From Hydrangea macrophylla (lineage: Eukaryota > Streptophyta > Magnoliopsida > Cornales > Hydrangeaceae), in NCBI GenBank assembly GCA_033977485.1, contig CM066985.1, positions 71,595,045-71,659,044 of the forward strand: a stretch of DNA of 64,000 nt, read 5' to 3'. Made by a program: the position numbers and the translations under genes. The notes beneath the pieces were generated by a model. The model did not search any database and was not told the origin of the DNA. It saw nothing but the letters and a program-made list of their open reading frames with translations. Positions within the stretch are counted from its first letter, which is position 1; each line of letters opens with the position of its first letter. This document shows positions 1 to 12,077 of the stretch, piece by piece.

Positions 1-735
1 TTAGCCTGGCTGAATAGTGACTCAAATGCATGCATGCACACACTGGAGAAACCCGTCACTGACTGAAAGACATGCGGCAAGCCCATCTGAAGATTATTTA
101 ATGTCATCGCCCTCGTCACACTCACCGACTTTTCATACTTACCCTTCTCATCTTCGGCCTTTGCCCTCAAAACCTCCACTTTTGCTCGCTTCTCTCCAAT
201 CGTGTTCTTACTTCTAGTACTACCCGAGGCTTCGGAATACGAGCCGTACTTGGATTCGAGTGATCTAAGCTCAACCCCTTTCTTCTCAAGCTCTTTGAAT
301 GCCGATTCTGACCTCTTCTTTTGCTTCCATTCTTCCGTTTGTTGAACAACGATGGCGTGGGTTACCGTTAAGAGGCTCTTGACCCCTTCTGATGCCACTT
401 TGTCGGGAACACGATCAACTAAGAGGTGCCATTCTTCACAGAGAGAGTAAATTGCAGAGTCTTGTCGGGTTTTGGGTAGCGGATTGTTTCCCAACTGGAA
501 AACGCTGAGCCGGAGCCAGCCAGTGAGAGATTGGATGTAGTCACGTTGAGCCTTCACAAGGTTGCAGAAGGAAAGGTGCCATTGTTGGATTTCGAGTTCG
601 AGTTGGAGAGTTGATTGGCGGTGAATCTGGGACGTCGGCTCGGTGGATGGAATTGTGTTGAGATATTTGAGCTGCTGAACTATGTGTGTTTGGACATGGT
701 GACTCTCATACATGCTTCTCCACATGCCCATCAAT
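1..735 (-). CDS. DUF630/DUF632 gene, exon 4 (incomplete at window edge)
   Basis: Acceptor GTCCACAG|ATTGATGGG at 736-737. Opens LMGMWRSMYESHHVQT and stays open to base 1. It includes the conserved WHLSFCNLVKAQRDYIQSL block and a charged coiled-coil-like C-terminal part rich in Lys/Glu. The final complete codon is Ala, followed by AA, so the stop is outside the window. Confidence 0.9.
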
Positions 736-3700
736 CTGTGGACATAAGCAACACAGAGCAAATATATCTGTATATTAATCAACACGTATTTTGAGGAAAA
801 TTTAAGCAACAAATATAACTTAGTGATTCGGGTTTTTACATGAACAACTAATTTACTTGTGAAAGGAAAGAAGATTTGGGAAAAGTACAAATAGCTCACT
901 ATGCCGCATCCAATATCCTGAACAACGAAAACCAGCATGCATTGTGTTGACTATCTCAGAACAAGCTTTCAACTGCTGAAGCCCCAAACTAAATATATTT
1001 AATGGCTTTTTTATTTTTTATTATTTTTATTTTTTTATTTTTTATAGAAATATATCTAATAACCAATGTAATGAAATCCAATGTTGCTCCATTTTAAGGT
1101 AAAAAGGTTCGGTATGCATCTAGGAAACACGAACACTTCTAGAATGGTAGTGTTGGACACAACTTGACACACCAAATAACAATTTCTACTACTTTTATCA
1201 ATTTTTTTCCCGGACATGATAAGTTGTCATAGGTGCACACTTGAATTCTTAACACTAGGTTTAATATTGTAGAAACATTGAAAAAAATAGAGTGGAAGTT
1301 AAAAGTGATTTCAGCCTCTTAATGCCGAGAATATTGAGGATTCTTTGAACTCAAAATTTGGTTACTCAGAAGTAAGAAAAAATAAGGTATATAAAAGCAT
1401 AACAGGGCTTTCAAAATTTGGTTATACCCACAGTTATGAAATTAAAATAAGACACTCAAACTTGGAAATAATGAGGTTCTTTTGAGATTAGAGATAATTA
1501 GGCATCTGTGGTTTAAGTATTTACAATTATGAAATTAATACAAGACTTTCAAAGTTAGCAACAGTTAGGTTCTTTTGAAATTAAAGATAATTAGGCATCA
1601 AAATAGATCTTCACCATAATATTTAGAGTAATGTCATGTTTCCCAAATTTTAAATCCCAAATGCTTCCCAAATACATGTGGCAGTAGGATCACCTGATGT
1701 TGAAGTGACCCCACCATTATGGAAGGTGGTCACACTACCACACGTATTTCGGAAGCACTTACTCGGGGATGCAACATTTGGGAAGCATAGCATTAATATT
1801 TAAGCACATGGTTTTCAGTTTGCCATGTACTCGCCATATTCGTGTCCTAATTTTTGAGAATATGTTGTGTTGTTGTGTGGCGTCCGTGTCGCCGTATTGG
1901 TGTGTCCATGCTTCTTGCATACGTATACGGTTACACCACAATATAAAAGCATCAGTCAGTTTTATCCCGCATTGGTCGTCCCTATTCTTTGCTCGTCCGT
2001 TTATTGACCCCTTTAGATTTGATCAAACCATACATATCAGAGTATATTATAAAGGGCTAAGCAGTAAGCAAAAGGAAATGATCCAACTCTCTAGGGGACT
2101 GTTTGGTGCCATCGAATGCTATAACTTATCCATACTTTTACATAGCATTTTAATACAAATTGCATGGACAATTCAAAAGATCAAATCACAACATGATATA
2201 AAAAAAATCCATCCATATAATATTAAATTACTTTAGCTTGCATTTTTTGTTGTAGTCCTTTCAGCATGACAAGACAATTTGTATTGACAGAATCAAATCA
2301 GAATCAGATCAATACAATTTAAAAAACAGAGCCACCCCTAACATATACACTTCCTGATTTGAGAGAGAGAGAGAGACTGAGAGAGAGGCAGCATGGGATC
2401 CCTAATTGATTTTTTACTGTGACAGTAAAAATTGAGGTACTTCTGAAGAAAAGTAAATAAAAGAAATGAAGAAAACAGTGAAAGTGGTTTAAAAAAGCAA
2501 TTTTATGTACCGTGCTGCTGAGAGGCATATCATCTGACCCAAAATTCTAGAGCTGACTTTTCATACTTTTGTTTTCTATCTTCTGTGGTCATTTATATGT
2601 TTTAACCTCTAGCACCCTGAATACCCTCTGTTATTCGACGAAGAGTCTTAGACATATATATATATATATATATACTAGTTTAAACGCACGTGCGTTGCAC
2701 GTGAACGGTGTCTGTCTAAAAACTAATTAGGAATAATAAGGCAAAATAAAAAATAAAAAAAATAAAAAAATAAAAAAGATAAAAAAAAAAAAAGATTAAA
2801 AAAAACACTTAAATTAGGTATAAAAAAAATAAAAAATAAGAAGAAGAATTCATGCAACTTCCACAATAAAAAAGATACACGTACAAAGCACATACAACAA
2901 TCAATTCATAGGGTAAAAATAATAAAAACTGTTGAATTATTCTTCTTAGACCATTTGTTTATTTGTTCAATAATAATTTTTTTATGTTGCTATTTAATTG
3001 TTACCACATGTCCTACCTAGAATTCTTTCTTACATCTTTAATATTTTGAATTTACTATTTTCTTTGCTCATTACTTAATAATGACTATATATTTATTTAT
3101 TGTATGACCACATATGTTAGTATTTCATTAATTTACCGTGTTTGTATAGTAATTTATTAAACTATAAAATTGTTTCATATATTCTAATTAGAATAAGTTA
3201 CAAATCAATCATGATCTAGCTTTCTTAAATATTTTTTTATATACATTAAAATTTGGTTATTACAAAAAGGATTTAGGGAGCCCTCTACGTTCAAGATGGT
3301 CAAACTTTTGTGCTGTGTGGCTTGAAAATTCTTAAAATCTTCAACCAAAATTTTTCATAAAGTCTCTATTGCCAAATTGCCAATATAATTGAAAGAATCA
3401 CATAAGAAAAAAAATTTATAACGGGAATTGATATTAGAAAGTAATTGCTTATCCATGGAGTTCACCTAAAGAAAGAGAAAAGATATTAAAACATGACAGA
3501 AGAAGGGAAAAAAAATGGAATCCACTAAGACCAAAATAGAAAAAACCAATAGGATGGTAGTTTTAATTTAATTTAAAGTCCTAAAATTCTGAAAATGTAT
3601 TGATAATCTATATCGAAAGAGACTTTTAGGCTCTATGTGGTGCACATATTGAGGGATAGGAAAGAAACGAAAACACAAAGGAAAATATTTTCCTTTGTTC

Positions 3701-4969
3701 ATGAGCTAAAAAGGGCCTAAGGGTGTCCATTAATTTGGTAAAATTGAAAATTAAGTATTGAATTTTAAGTACTGAAAATTTTAAGCAGCTGAATTTGCTG
3801 TACATAACACATGATCAGTACTTCAAGTATTGAAATAGACTGCAATTGGTGATTATTTCTAGTCGAATTTTTTCAATTAAGATATTCAATGGATTTTTGG
3901 CTGCATTTTCAATTAGAGTAATGTTAGAGTCACAAAGAGATGCTTACAAAAGGATATGGTATGCCATATGACAGAATTAAGTGTGGTGACTCTTTCAATT
4001 AGGTGGTACATTATCAAATGTATTGTACAAAAAATGTGCTTAAAATTTTATTTTACCACCTAATTGGTTATAATCACAAGCTAAATTTGTCTAGCTAACT
4101 TCCTATCTTTCTTGTGGAACTTAAACAATGATAACAATTTTACGAATTATTGCTAATAAAGATAACAATAGTAACTTTTCATAAAGAAAAATACTCAATT
4201 AAGTTTTACATTCAACAATTGTGTTGCTATACGCATGGGTAAAATGTGAATGGAAAAGGACACATGTCAGCATGGTAGTGGTGGATAAGCAAGAGTGAAA
4301 AAAATGCACTTTATGTTAAATGGGTAACCAAATATTAAAATGGTTGAAATTGAATCCTAAAATTTTTTGAATGCATATCTTACCTAGAATATGTTCGATA
4401 GAAGTTACCTATATTATTGTTGGTAAACAAAATCGTGAGTGACTTCATAGAGCTCCAAAAAAGAAAAAAGATTCTTTAAAAAGAGTTATGTAATACTAAG
4501 AATTGATATCAGGAGTTGATGGGTATAGTTTTATGTCTGTGAAATTACTTCAGTACCCTTAATAAAAACTGAATCCAATCACTGTAAATAGAAGTTCCAT
4601 CATGAGAAGGGGATTAATGTTATTATAACTAATAGTTTTTTTGTTTTCATTTTGACCATTAAGTTATTGAAAATAATACATTAATAGTAATGAGAATGAA
4701 ATTTATAAGTTGAATGAATGAATAGAAGAGTAAGAAATAATAATTACCTTCAATGCAAAGCTTGAAAGTGCACACTTGTGTAAAGATCAATCGTGTTTAG
4801 TTCATCATAACACATTATTAAGAGAACACGAAGAGTAGACTGTTTTGTGAATCTTAATTAAAGTGTAAAAAAAATGTCCAAGGCTATGGAGAACTTGGGA
4901 AGTAGAGACGTATAATAGAAATTAGATAATACCAGTAGGTTCTTTAATACTATCATTAGTCTTCTAGTT

Positions 4970-5002
<33 letters not shown>

Positions 5003-8000
5003 AGAGAGAGAGAGAGAGAACTGAAATAATGTCTTAACAAATAGGGTCAAAAGTAAACCTGGGACTGAGAGGCTTGTGAATTCATGTTATTCTTCTACAC
5101 GATTAATTTCTAGTACACAATTCCTTTATTTATTCCTAATACTTGATTTCCTTATTTATCTTAATTTAGATTGGACTTTGTTTCATCCAATGATCCAATA
5201 CTTAATTAATCCATTCTGGTCCACTTTAATCAAAGAAGCAAAAAATTGTTACACAATTATTCAAGAAACATATATACTTGGGTAAAGTTCTTTAGGTGTG
5301 GTTTGTTAGGTTCCCTCTCACAACAGTGGGTCTAGGGATTAAAAAAAATGTTTAAAATTATTTTATTTATTTATTTATTTATTTTCTAGTTAATTAGGGT
5401 CTCACAATTGTGAGAGGAATCTAACAAACCATGTACAGCTAAGGAACTTTGCCCAAATGTGTTCAATTACTAAAATTCTTCTATTAATTAGCTATTGATT
5501 AAATGTGAGCTTTTAGATGGATTAGCTCTCAAATATTTGTATTAATTGGAGGCTGAGTGCAAGATTTATAATTGGAAGGTAAAATTTTTAAACTTCGTGA
5601 GTGTAAAAAGAATCATATACTACTAAGAAATTGGTAATAGGATTTAGTTAAGAGTCCTAAAATTCTTCATAGACATTTATTATAACTCTTTAAGAGATAT
5701 ATATGTTACTAATCCACCATTCACGTAACCTACCGTGGAGTCCAAAAAAAGAAAAGAAAAGAGGGGTTATTACACTAACACCCCTTCAACTATGACCATT
5801 TTCAATTGCCCTCAACTATAAAACTCAACAAATTGACCCTATCAACTATTTTAACTTTTCACTAACAGCCCTTCTGTTAAGTTGTAGTTAAAAAATTGAT
5901 TACTTTTGTATCATGTTACCAATATAAAAATGTTAACAACATAACATTTTTGTCTCTTCTTTGAGTCGTTGAAATTTTAAGAACAAAATTGCCTAAAATT
6001 TGGTGTACAACACAAAGGGAAATTATTATGCAACAAAGGATATTTTTGTCATAAAATTTCCAATGGCTCCAAAGAGGGACAAATATATATCATGTTGCTA
6101 AAAGTTTGTATCATATGTTGCTCACATGATAATAAAAAAAATAAAATTTAAATTAAAAAAAAAATAAGCGTTCGTTTTTGGGACAGAATTCTAATGGAAG
6201 TGGTTTTAGAGAAAAATGCAATAGTTGAGGGGAGTTAGTTTGTCAAGTTTTATAGTTTAGGGGCGTATTTAAAAAAGAGACATATTTGAACTAAAGTATG
6301 ATTGACTTTTTTCTTTTCTTTTTTTATTATTTTTTTATTTGTAAATTCCGATGGGAACTTGAGTTGTTTGGAAGGAGTTGTAATACACAATAGGATTAAT
6401 GTCGAATACCATTAATATTAAGGAGTTGTAAAATTGTAGGGATTGTATATAACATGATATATCCAAAGCAAAAAAAAATAAAAAGTTAGGATTATTATGG
6501 ACGGACCCAAAAAAAAAAATGGTATACTAAAGTTGTTAAAACTCTAAGAAAATTACTTAAGTGAAAGTGCACCGATTGATAAAAGTGTAAACCACTTATG
6601 GGCATCGATAATTATCAGTAGCTTTATATCTAAAATACTAAAACCATCCCACAAATGAATTTACCAAAATAACCACTACGATCTAGATTTGTAATATTTG
6701 TTGATCTATCTCTGCACATAAACATACACATAACAAACAAATATACATACACATATAATATGTACAAAAAGAGGTTATCAAAAAAAAAAAAGTCCAAGAA
6801 AAAAAAAATAAAAAAACCAATGGATTTAGTTTATTCTAGAGTCCAACAAAAAGAAAGTTGATCTATGAGGCACATAAACATACACATAACATACAAATAT
6901 GCATACGTATATAATATATATATACAAAAAGAGGTTTAAAAAAAAAAGAGTTCAACAAAACGAAAAAAAAAAACCAATAGATTTAGTTTATTCTAGAGTC
7001 CAAAAAGAAAAAACCAACCAAACACATAGATGTTGTTATTAAGTTGTAGGACTCTTATGGCATGGACACACTACAAATAAAAAAGTGGTATACTAAACTT
7101 TTAAAACTCTAAATTCTAAGGAAAATAGTTAAGTAAAAGTGCACCGATTGATAAAAGTGTAAAACACTTATGCACATTGGTACATTTATATATATTATAT
7201 ATATATATATATATATATGAGAATATTAGTCAAAAGTACTCTCAAATAGATTTTCTAAGTTTTAGGTCCAATCTTATTTTTTATTTTTATTTATTGAAAA
7301 GTCCATACGTTACATATAACTTTTGTAAAAAAATTGAACTAGTAATCCCATAAAAATGTAATGTGAATTTCACATAATTTTTAAAATATACGGACTTAAT
7401 CCGATTAAGTATCCCGAGTCATGGAGTTTTGACCCAAAAAAAAAAGGCTTGTCCTTTAAAGTAATTAATATAAAATGAAGAACTTTTCACTAAACTTCTA
7501 TATATATATATACATGTATATAGGAAGGTATAAAACAAGACTAACCCTTTTACAAGCTCAACAAGTTGCGGGTAGAGCTCCGTTTCTCTTAATTTGATGA
7601 TTTCAGCAGAAGTAGTCTCAATGGCCTGTGAAGCAACCATCAATCTGGACTCTAATTTTTCAACCTCTTTCTTGGTTTTCTCAGTTTTCATATAATCCGC
7701 TCTCTTCATCTCTAGCTTCCTCAGCTGGGCTGCCCTCTTCTCATGCTCAATCTTCAAGGTCTCAGCATTCTGTAACAACCCCAAAACAAAAACAATAAAT
7801 TTCTGTACCAATCTATCTGTTGTAGAATCCATTGCAGAGAATACTTGGCAACTGCCCACTTTTTGAAATTACAAAGGCGTATTAAATAGTCACAATTTTC
7901 CAATTTTAGTCTTGGGCCCCAAAAGAAAATTGCAGAGTATTCAAGGTGGAACATATAAATATTAACTCAAGCAGAAATATAAATGTTCTCCCATACATGT

Positions 8001-10564
8001 TTATATATATATATATATATATACCCAGTCAGGCTCTAGAGCGCACTGCACACGGGGATTTTAAGCCTAAAAAAACCGTAGGTTAGCAGGGCTGTGAGAC
8101 GGGGGCGCAGGTCATCGGGGCGGCCCGCAGTTTTTTTAGACTTAAAATCCTAATGCGTCTTACGGCCTAACTGTATATATACCTTATAAATGGACTGTAG
8201 TTAGTTTTTTGCTGGTAATTTGTTGAGAGGTGTGAAATAGATAGCCATACCCACACCCATATATATATATATATATATACATGTATTGAATTTTAAATGG
8301 AGAAGAAAAATTCATGCCACCTAGTTAAAATTGAGGTACCAGAAGCAATTTATTTATGTTCGTTATAAATTGCCTCAACAAGTTAACGCTGTTATTTTAA
8401 TCAGGTGACAATGTGACACGGACTGTTTTGTCCATTTCAAAAATGCATGCTTTTACACACACACACACACACATACATATAGATAGATAGATTTGTATAT
8501 AGAACTTTGGAAATTAGGATTACCTTCACGTCTAGATACAGTTTCTTCTCCCAAGCATATAGCCTCTCCACAGTAGATCTGTGACTGCCTGTGATGTCAA
8601 TCCCACCGTCTAGGTTGCTTCCAACTATTTCCTCACCCAACTTCCCAAAGCCATTCAATTTTGAACTTGAACCCCATGTCCATAGCGAAGGACTTAAACT
8701 CTTCCCGCAGCCATAAACCTTGGCTGCACCCAAAAATAATTAACACTTTTAATTGAACAATTTATCCTAAAAAAACTAACATTGCAATCCGTTTTACAAA
8801 GCAAAGAATAGATATTGAGTAATACATGTATAATACATGTATGCTTAGGTACAAGTATAAGTCTTGCTATCCTACAACACGATGGGAGAAGCCCATTGTG
8901 TTCAATCTTTAAATGACAAGAAAATTACAGTACTTGCCAACTAATAATGAGTGCACTATTGTAAATTTTTTAATGATAGGAACTTAAATGGTTGCTTCAA
9001 TCATTTATTGGTTACCAAAATTTTGTCCTAAATTTAGTCACATCTAATGGGACATCGGGCCCACTTGAACCAAACTTTCCAATGAACATACAATGGGACC
9101 ACTATAATTGGATGTGGTACGACTATTGCATATGTCGGGAGTGTAATATGCAAATTTGGAACCAATGGCAAGATTTGTCTATTCCGCAATGTACAATATT
9201 GCACGACTAAACCAATCACAAATTACGAAAACGTTGCTATAGATCTTTGATGAAGTTTATCCATTAAAGATATCAGAGCTTAGCATTTCGCTATAACATT
9301 GCAGAAAAACATATATATATATACCTATACGTGTATGCGGTATGCGGTATACAACTAGAGTAATGCTATGGTTCCGAACTTGTGTCTCAACACATGTCAT
9401 TAGGACCACTTAAAAGAAATCTTGGTCTCACTATTATTAAATGTGGTGCTACATAAAGTTTGATAAACCAAATTTGAAATCTACATAATGCTACAACAAT
9501 AAGATTACCACTTACCAATTATATCATCTCATCATATCATATCATATACTAATTAGTGCCACATGTCATTTCCTCATTTTTTTTTTAGAACTATTTTATT
9601 ACATTTACCGTTTGGACCACAAATTTCTTCCGTCTTTCAAATTTTTATTCACTTTTTGAGTGTGACAGACGTACCGAGTACATATTTTTTTTTCTTCCAA
9701 AACCAAAATTCACATTCTAATTTTCATATAGTTTATACATCTACTTTTGCTAACGTGCAATGCACATGTGTATAATGCATACATCTATCCACATGCATAT
9801 ACAGATAGATATAGTTTGATTTGATGTAAAGAAGTACCTGTCGCGGATTGTTTGTCTGAAAATCTACAATTTGGGATTTCCAACAATTGTGAAACATGGC
9901 CCCCAGCATCAGCTGCTTTGAGAAAGTACTCATCAAGCTCTCTGATTATCTCAACCAAATCTTTAGCTTTGCTAGAGACCACCATAGCAAGTTCACTTGT
10001 GGATGTTGTGTCCTTTGAAAACCCACTCACCATAGATGGCGGCGCCGCCACACTCGCCGCCCCGGAGGTGGTTGTGGCGGTGACAGCCACTTGGCCCACT
10101 TCAGATGTCATTGTCGTGGCCTCCCATTCCTCCTCTGTCACGGCCCTCGAGGAAGAGGGCATAAATGGGTCCCAGAAATCCCAACTCGACGACGGCGGCG
10201 GTGGCGGCGGAGGCGGCGGAGGAAGGGGTGTGGAGCCGGTGGTGGAGGTGGTCCAGGTGCCGGAAGTTGGGCTCATTGGAGGAGGCGGAGGCGGTGGGAG
10301 TGGTGTTGGGGGTTGAGGCGGGGGAGAAGGGCGGAGCGGCGGCGGAAGGTGGTGGTGGTGGTGGTGGTGGTGGTGGTGGAGGGTGGTTTCGGCGGTGGCA
10401 AACTGAAGCAGAGCAGACCCTGTACTTCGGAGTGATCTTAGATACATACTATGTGAGGAAGATAAGAATTGTCTAGCTTTAACTAACTGTTTCGTGTATC
10501 TCTGTCGAGCTTTGCACCTTGAAACCATCTCTTCTCTCTCTACTCTTGAATAACAGCACCCCAT
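1..10564 (-). CDS. DUF630/DUF632 domain protein gene (NRG2/APSR1-type family), 4 coding exons, 3' end cut by window edge
   Basis: Exons in coding order are 10564-9838, 8723-8524, 7769-7546 and 735-1. All introns are GT-AG and the joins keep frame (phases 1, 0 and 2). The 628 visible residues start MGCCYSRVEREE, a DUF630 N-terminus with Gly2 and Cys3/Cys4 that fits N-myristoylation/acylation. A His10 run and long Pro runs follow (residues 63-125), then DUF632 from about residue 201 (KDLVEIIRELDEYF) to the end. The family is plant-specific; studied members act in nitrate signalling (NRG2) and phosphate-starvation root growth (APSR1). The role of this copy is inferred only from family. ATG 10562-10564 was chosen because MGCxxS is the conserved start, although the frame is open further upstream. 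The last visible codon lacks one base, so the C-terminus lies just outside. Intron 3 is 6.8 kb and repeat-rich. Confidence 0.9.
1625..1797. mobile_element. MITE (AGAGTAATG family)
   Basis: About 170 bp with imperfect inverted ends: AGAGTAATGTCATGTTTCCCA on the left and its degraded complement (TTGGGAAGCATAGCATTA) on the right. The same end sequence and inner words (ACATGTGGCAGT, CACCATTA) recur in the elements at 26614 and 30156, so this is a dispersed family. Confidence 0.6.
2652..2703. repeat. TA microsatellite joined to a CG-rich palindromic motif
   Basis: A TA run (about 2655-2673) is followed by CTAGTTTAAAC and then GCACGTGCGTTGCACGTG, an imperfect palindrome in very AT-rich DNA. It looks like the terminus of a transposable element. 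No partner end was identified with confidence; a decayed inverted copy is at about 9751-9775. Confidence 0.4.
5280..5454. mobile_element. Snapback MITE in intron 3
   Basis: The left arm starts GGGTAAAGTTCTTTAGG at 5280. The right arm ends AAGGAACTTTGCCC at 5454. Inner arms also pair (GTTAGGTTCCCTCTCACAA with TTGTGAGAGGAATCTAAC). At 175 bp with no coding capacity, it is a typical MITE. Confidence 0.75.
5765..6310. mobile_element. Degenerate TIR element (related to the MITE at 13264-13497)
   Basis: The left part reads like GGTTATTACACTAACACCCC followed by TTCAACTATGACC, and the right part carries the complementary words (AGTTGAGGGG, TTTATAGTTTAGGGG, AAGTATGATTG). These are the same words as in the better preserved element at 13264-13497. 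The outer right end is eroded, so the boundary is approximate. Confidence 0.5.
6490..7185. repeat. Tandem/direct duplications in intron 3
   Basis: A block at about 6707-6850 (GCACATAAACATACACATAAC ... TTTAGTTTATTCTAGAGTCC) is repeated at about 6852-7005. The flanking block with AAAGTGCACCGATTGATAAAAG occurs at about 6560-6590 and again at about 7130-7160. Copies are diverged but collinear. Confidence 0.65.
7546..7769 (-). CDS. DUF630/DUF632 gene, exon 3
   Basis: Acceptor TTACAG|AATGCTGAG at 7770-7771 and donor GG|GTTAGT at 7544-7545. Encodes NAETLKIEHEKRAAQ through ETELYPQLVELVKG. It is charged and probably coiled-coil, as usual for this DUF632 segment. The terminal Gly codon is split with exon 4. 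Confidence 0.9.
7770..8523 (-). other. Intron 2 of the DUF630/DUF632 gene
   Basis: A 754-base GT-AG intron containing a small MITE (8026-8173), TA tracts at about 8001-8021 and 8261-8279, and an AC tract at about 8454-8474. No coding content is seen. Confidence 0.85.
8026..8173. mobile_element. Small MITE with CAGTCAGGC-type ends in intron 2
   Basis: Starts CAGTCAGGCTCTAGAGCGC; the right end is the complement of CAGTTAGGCCGTAAGACGC. Inner arms GGATTTTAAGCCTAAAAAAA and its complement pair. It sits in a TA microsatellite (TATATATAC on both sides), giving a plausible target duplication. It shares the AGTCAGGCTCT end with the element at about 48317. Confidence 0.7.
8524..8723 (-). CDS. DUF630/DUF632 gene, exon 2
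   Basis: Acceptor GTGCAG|CC at 8724-8725 and donor AAG|GTAATC at 8522-8523. Encodes the DUF632 stretch from AKVYGCGKSLSPSLW to STVERLYAWEKKLYLDVK. The ERLYAWEKKLY motif is the most conserved signature of this family. Confidence 0.9.
8724..9837 (-). other. Intron 1 of the DUF630/DUF632 gene
   Basis: A 1.1 kb GT-AG intron. It contains a degraded MITE-like stretch starting AGAGTAATGCTATGGTTC near 9357, and another repeat-like stretch at about 8990-9200 sharing 'ATGGGACCACT' type wording with the MITEs. At about 9751-9775 there is a decayed, inverted version of the GCGTTGCACGTG motif seen at 2690. Nothing coding is supported. Confidence 0.8.
9838..10564 (-). CDS. DUF630/DUF632 gene, exon 1
   Basis: Encodes residues 1-242. 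In order: DUF630 (about 1-60, starting MGCCYSRV), ten consecutive His (63-72), Pro-rich runs up to ten Pro, a Ser/Thr-rich acidic linker (WDFWDPFMPSS at 128-138), then the start of DUF632. The donor is CAG|GTACTT at 9836-9838. The repeat part is a GGT/GGC-type trinucleotide tract on the plus strand (about 10190-10385), which creates long Val/Gly antisense ORFs that are not genes. Confidence 0.9.
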
Positions 10565-11225
10565 TTTTCTCTTTCTCTCTCTAAAACACACACACTCCCT
10601 CTGTAACTCTGTTTTTTTTCCAAGACTTTCAACCAAGTCCCATCTGGGTTTTTTCTGGGTGTCTTTTCCCTTGAAATTTACAGCAACCCATTTTTGGTAT
10701 CTCTCTCTAAAACACACTCACATCTCACAAACACACACTGTGTCTCTATAAATCTGTTTTTGTTTTTTTTTTTAATAAACTTTCAATCATGTCACACTTG
10801 GGTGTTTTTTTTTTTTTCCTGGGTGTCTTTTTTCTTTGATTTATACTCGATTTAAAACGCAAAAAGAGAGAAAAGGAAAGTTTTTGGTTTTTGTTTTTCT
10901 TACTTTGAATAGTCTTTCTTCTTTGGCCTCTGAAGCTTTCATCAATGGAGGTGAGAGAAGGTGTAAAGTCACTGTCTTTCCTCTCACAAGTACAATCAAG
11001 CTTTGCCTCCTTTGGATTTCCAAAGTTTTATAAAGAGAAACCCATTTTTGAAACTTCAATTCTTTTGCTCCAAAAACTTGTGTTTCTTCACTTGCCTTCT
11101 TTGTACATCTCTGCAACTGTCCTGTTGTCTCTCTCTCACTCTAACTTTCTCTCTCTAGATGTAGTAGTAGTAGTAGTGGGGAGAGTGAGGAACAGAACAG
11201 AACAGTTTTGAGATGTCCAGAGCAA
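10565..11225 (-). other. Probable 5' leader of the DUF630/DUF632 gene
   Basis: This stretch lies directly upstream of the ATG and is rich in CT/GA runs (for example around 10540-10580 and 11130-11160) with a GTA trinucleotide run at 11160-11176. Such pyrimidine/purine-rich leaders are common in plant genes. Transcription start and any leader intron are not visible. ORFs on either strand here (10841-11116, 10945-11211) look accidental. Confidence 0.4.
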
Positions 11226-11250
11226 ATGAGTTGTTGGGCAGAGTGCCAAA

Positions 11251-11260
11251 ATTTTATATT
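11251..11260 (-). promoter_or_regulatory. Candidate TATA box of the DUF630/DUF632 gene
   Basis: On the minus strand this reads AATATAAAAT, about 690 bases upstream of the ATG and just upstream of the GA/CT-rich leader. It is the best TATA-like match between the leader and the MITE cluster. Position and composition are the only evidence. Confidence 0.3.
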
Positions 11261-11949
11261 CAAAATCTGATGTCCAAAATGCCCTAGGGGTATGTCTGCA
11301 ATTTACCGAATACCCCTCAACACCCCCAAACAGTCCCACTAGTTTACTTTTTTGTGATTTGGTCAAAAGTGCCACCAAAGGTGTACGGAGATGGGGCATG
11401 ATTTGGGAATTCTTGAGGGTTAATTTGGTAAATCAAAGTTCCAACGGACATGATTACCTTAACTTGGAAATGTTTTTTGAAAAAGTGAAAAAGAGGGTCT
11501 TAAATGAAATACTAGTATTTTGGTAAACGTAACCGATATTGCCAAGGCAGCATGAGTTGGCAGTAGCGTTTGGCTCTTAAAAGTATGTTAAGGGTGCGAA
11601 ACATCTGGTGTGAGTAGGTTGGAAGTACCAATCTCAAGTAACTGGTTGAATCGTTTTTAGAGTTTGGGATGTGTTTGAAATATATCACCCCTCACTTTCT
11701 TGACTTACCTAGTATATGTAGGGCCGACTCTTAGATTTCCAAAATTTTCAATGGCCTCATGCGAACTTTCAAAGATTGGCTCCTTTGTGGAGTATTAAAT
11801 TTTATAAGCGCAAAAATTTTATAAGATTACATAATAATTTTCATCGAAATGAGACGATATGCGTATAATTACAAGAGAGAAGGTAACTAGTGGTGGTAAG
11901 ATATCTACGTGTCAAGATGCATTACATGTTACTTCCTCCGTCCCATTTC

Positions 11950-12077
11950 AGAGTAATGCTAGATCCATACTCAAATTCACACTCATCCATCAATCTCGCA
12001 TCCATCCATCCATGTGGGTCAATGAGCTCACATGGATGGATGTGTGTGAAAATTGAGTATGGGTCTAGCATTACTCT
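11950..12077. mobile_element. MITE (AGAGTAATGCTAGA ends)
   Basis: 128 bp. It starts AGAGTAATGCTAGATCCATA and ends with the complement of AGAGTAATGCTAGACCCATA. The whole element folds back, with ATCCATCCATG/CATGGATGGAT in the middle. Confidence 0.8.

Larger units (their letters stand above)
736..7545 (-). other. Intron 3 of the DUF630/DUF632 gene (6.8 kb, repeat-filled)
   Basis: Bounded by donor GTTAGT and acceptor CCACAG on the minus strand. It is AT-rich with no coding content I can support. It holds a MITE near 1625-1797, TA microsatellites, a GCACGTGCGTTGCACGTG palindrome at about 2684-2701, a short snapback MITE (5280-5454), a degenerate TIR element (about 5765-6310) and tandem duplications (about 6490-7185). 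The ORFs at 1769-2236 and 5076-5285 look random. Confidence 0.75.

Noticed and set aside
1769..2236. 155-codon ORF in intron 3
   Set aside because: No domain, low-quality composition, overlaps a MITE end and lies within an intron.
10091..10476. Plus-strand ORFs rich in Val, Gly or Arg
   Set aside because: Antisense shadows of the His/Pro tract in exon 1 of the DUF630/DUF632 gene.
10945..11211. 88-codon ORF MEVREGVKSL... on the plus strand
   Set aside because: Lies antisense in the presumed leader of the DUF630/DUF632 gene; no domain, ends in a trinucleotide run.
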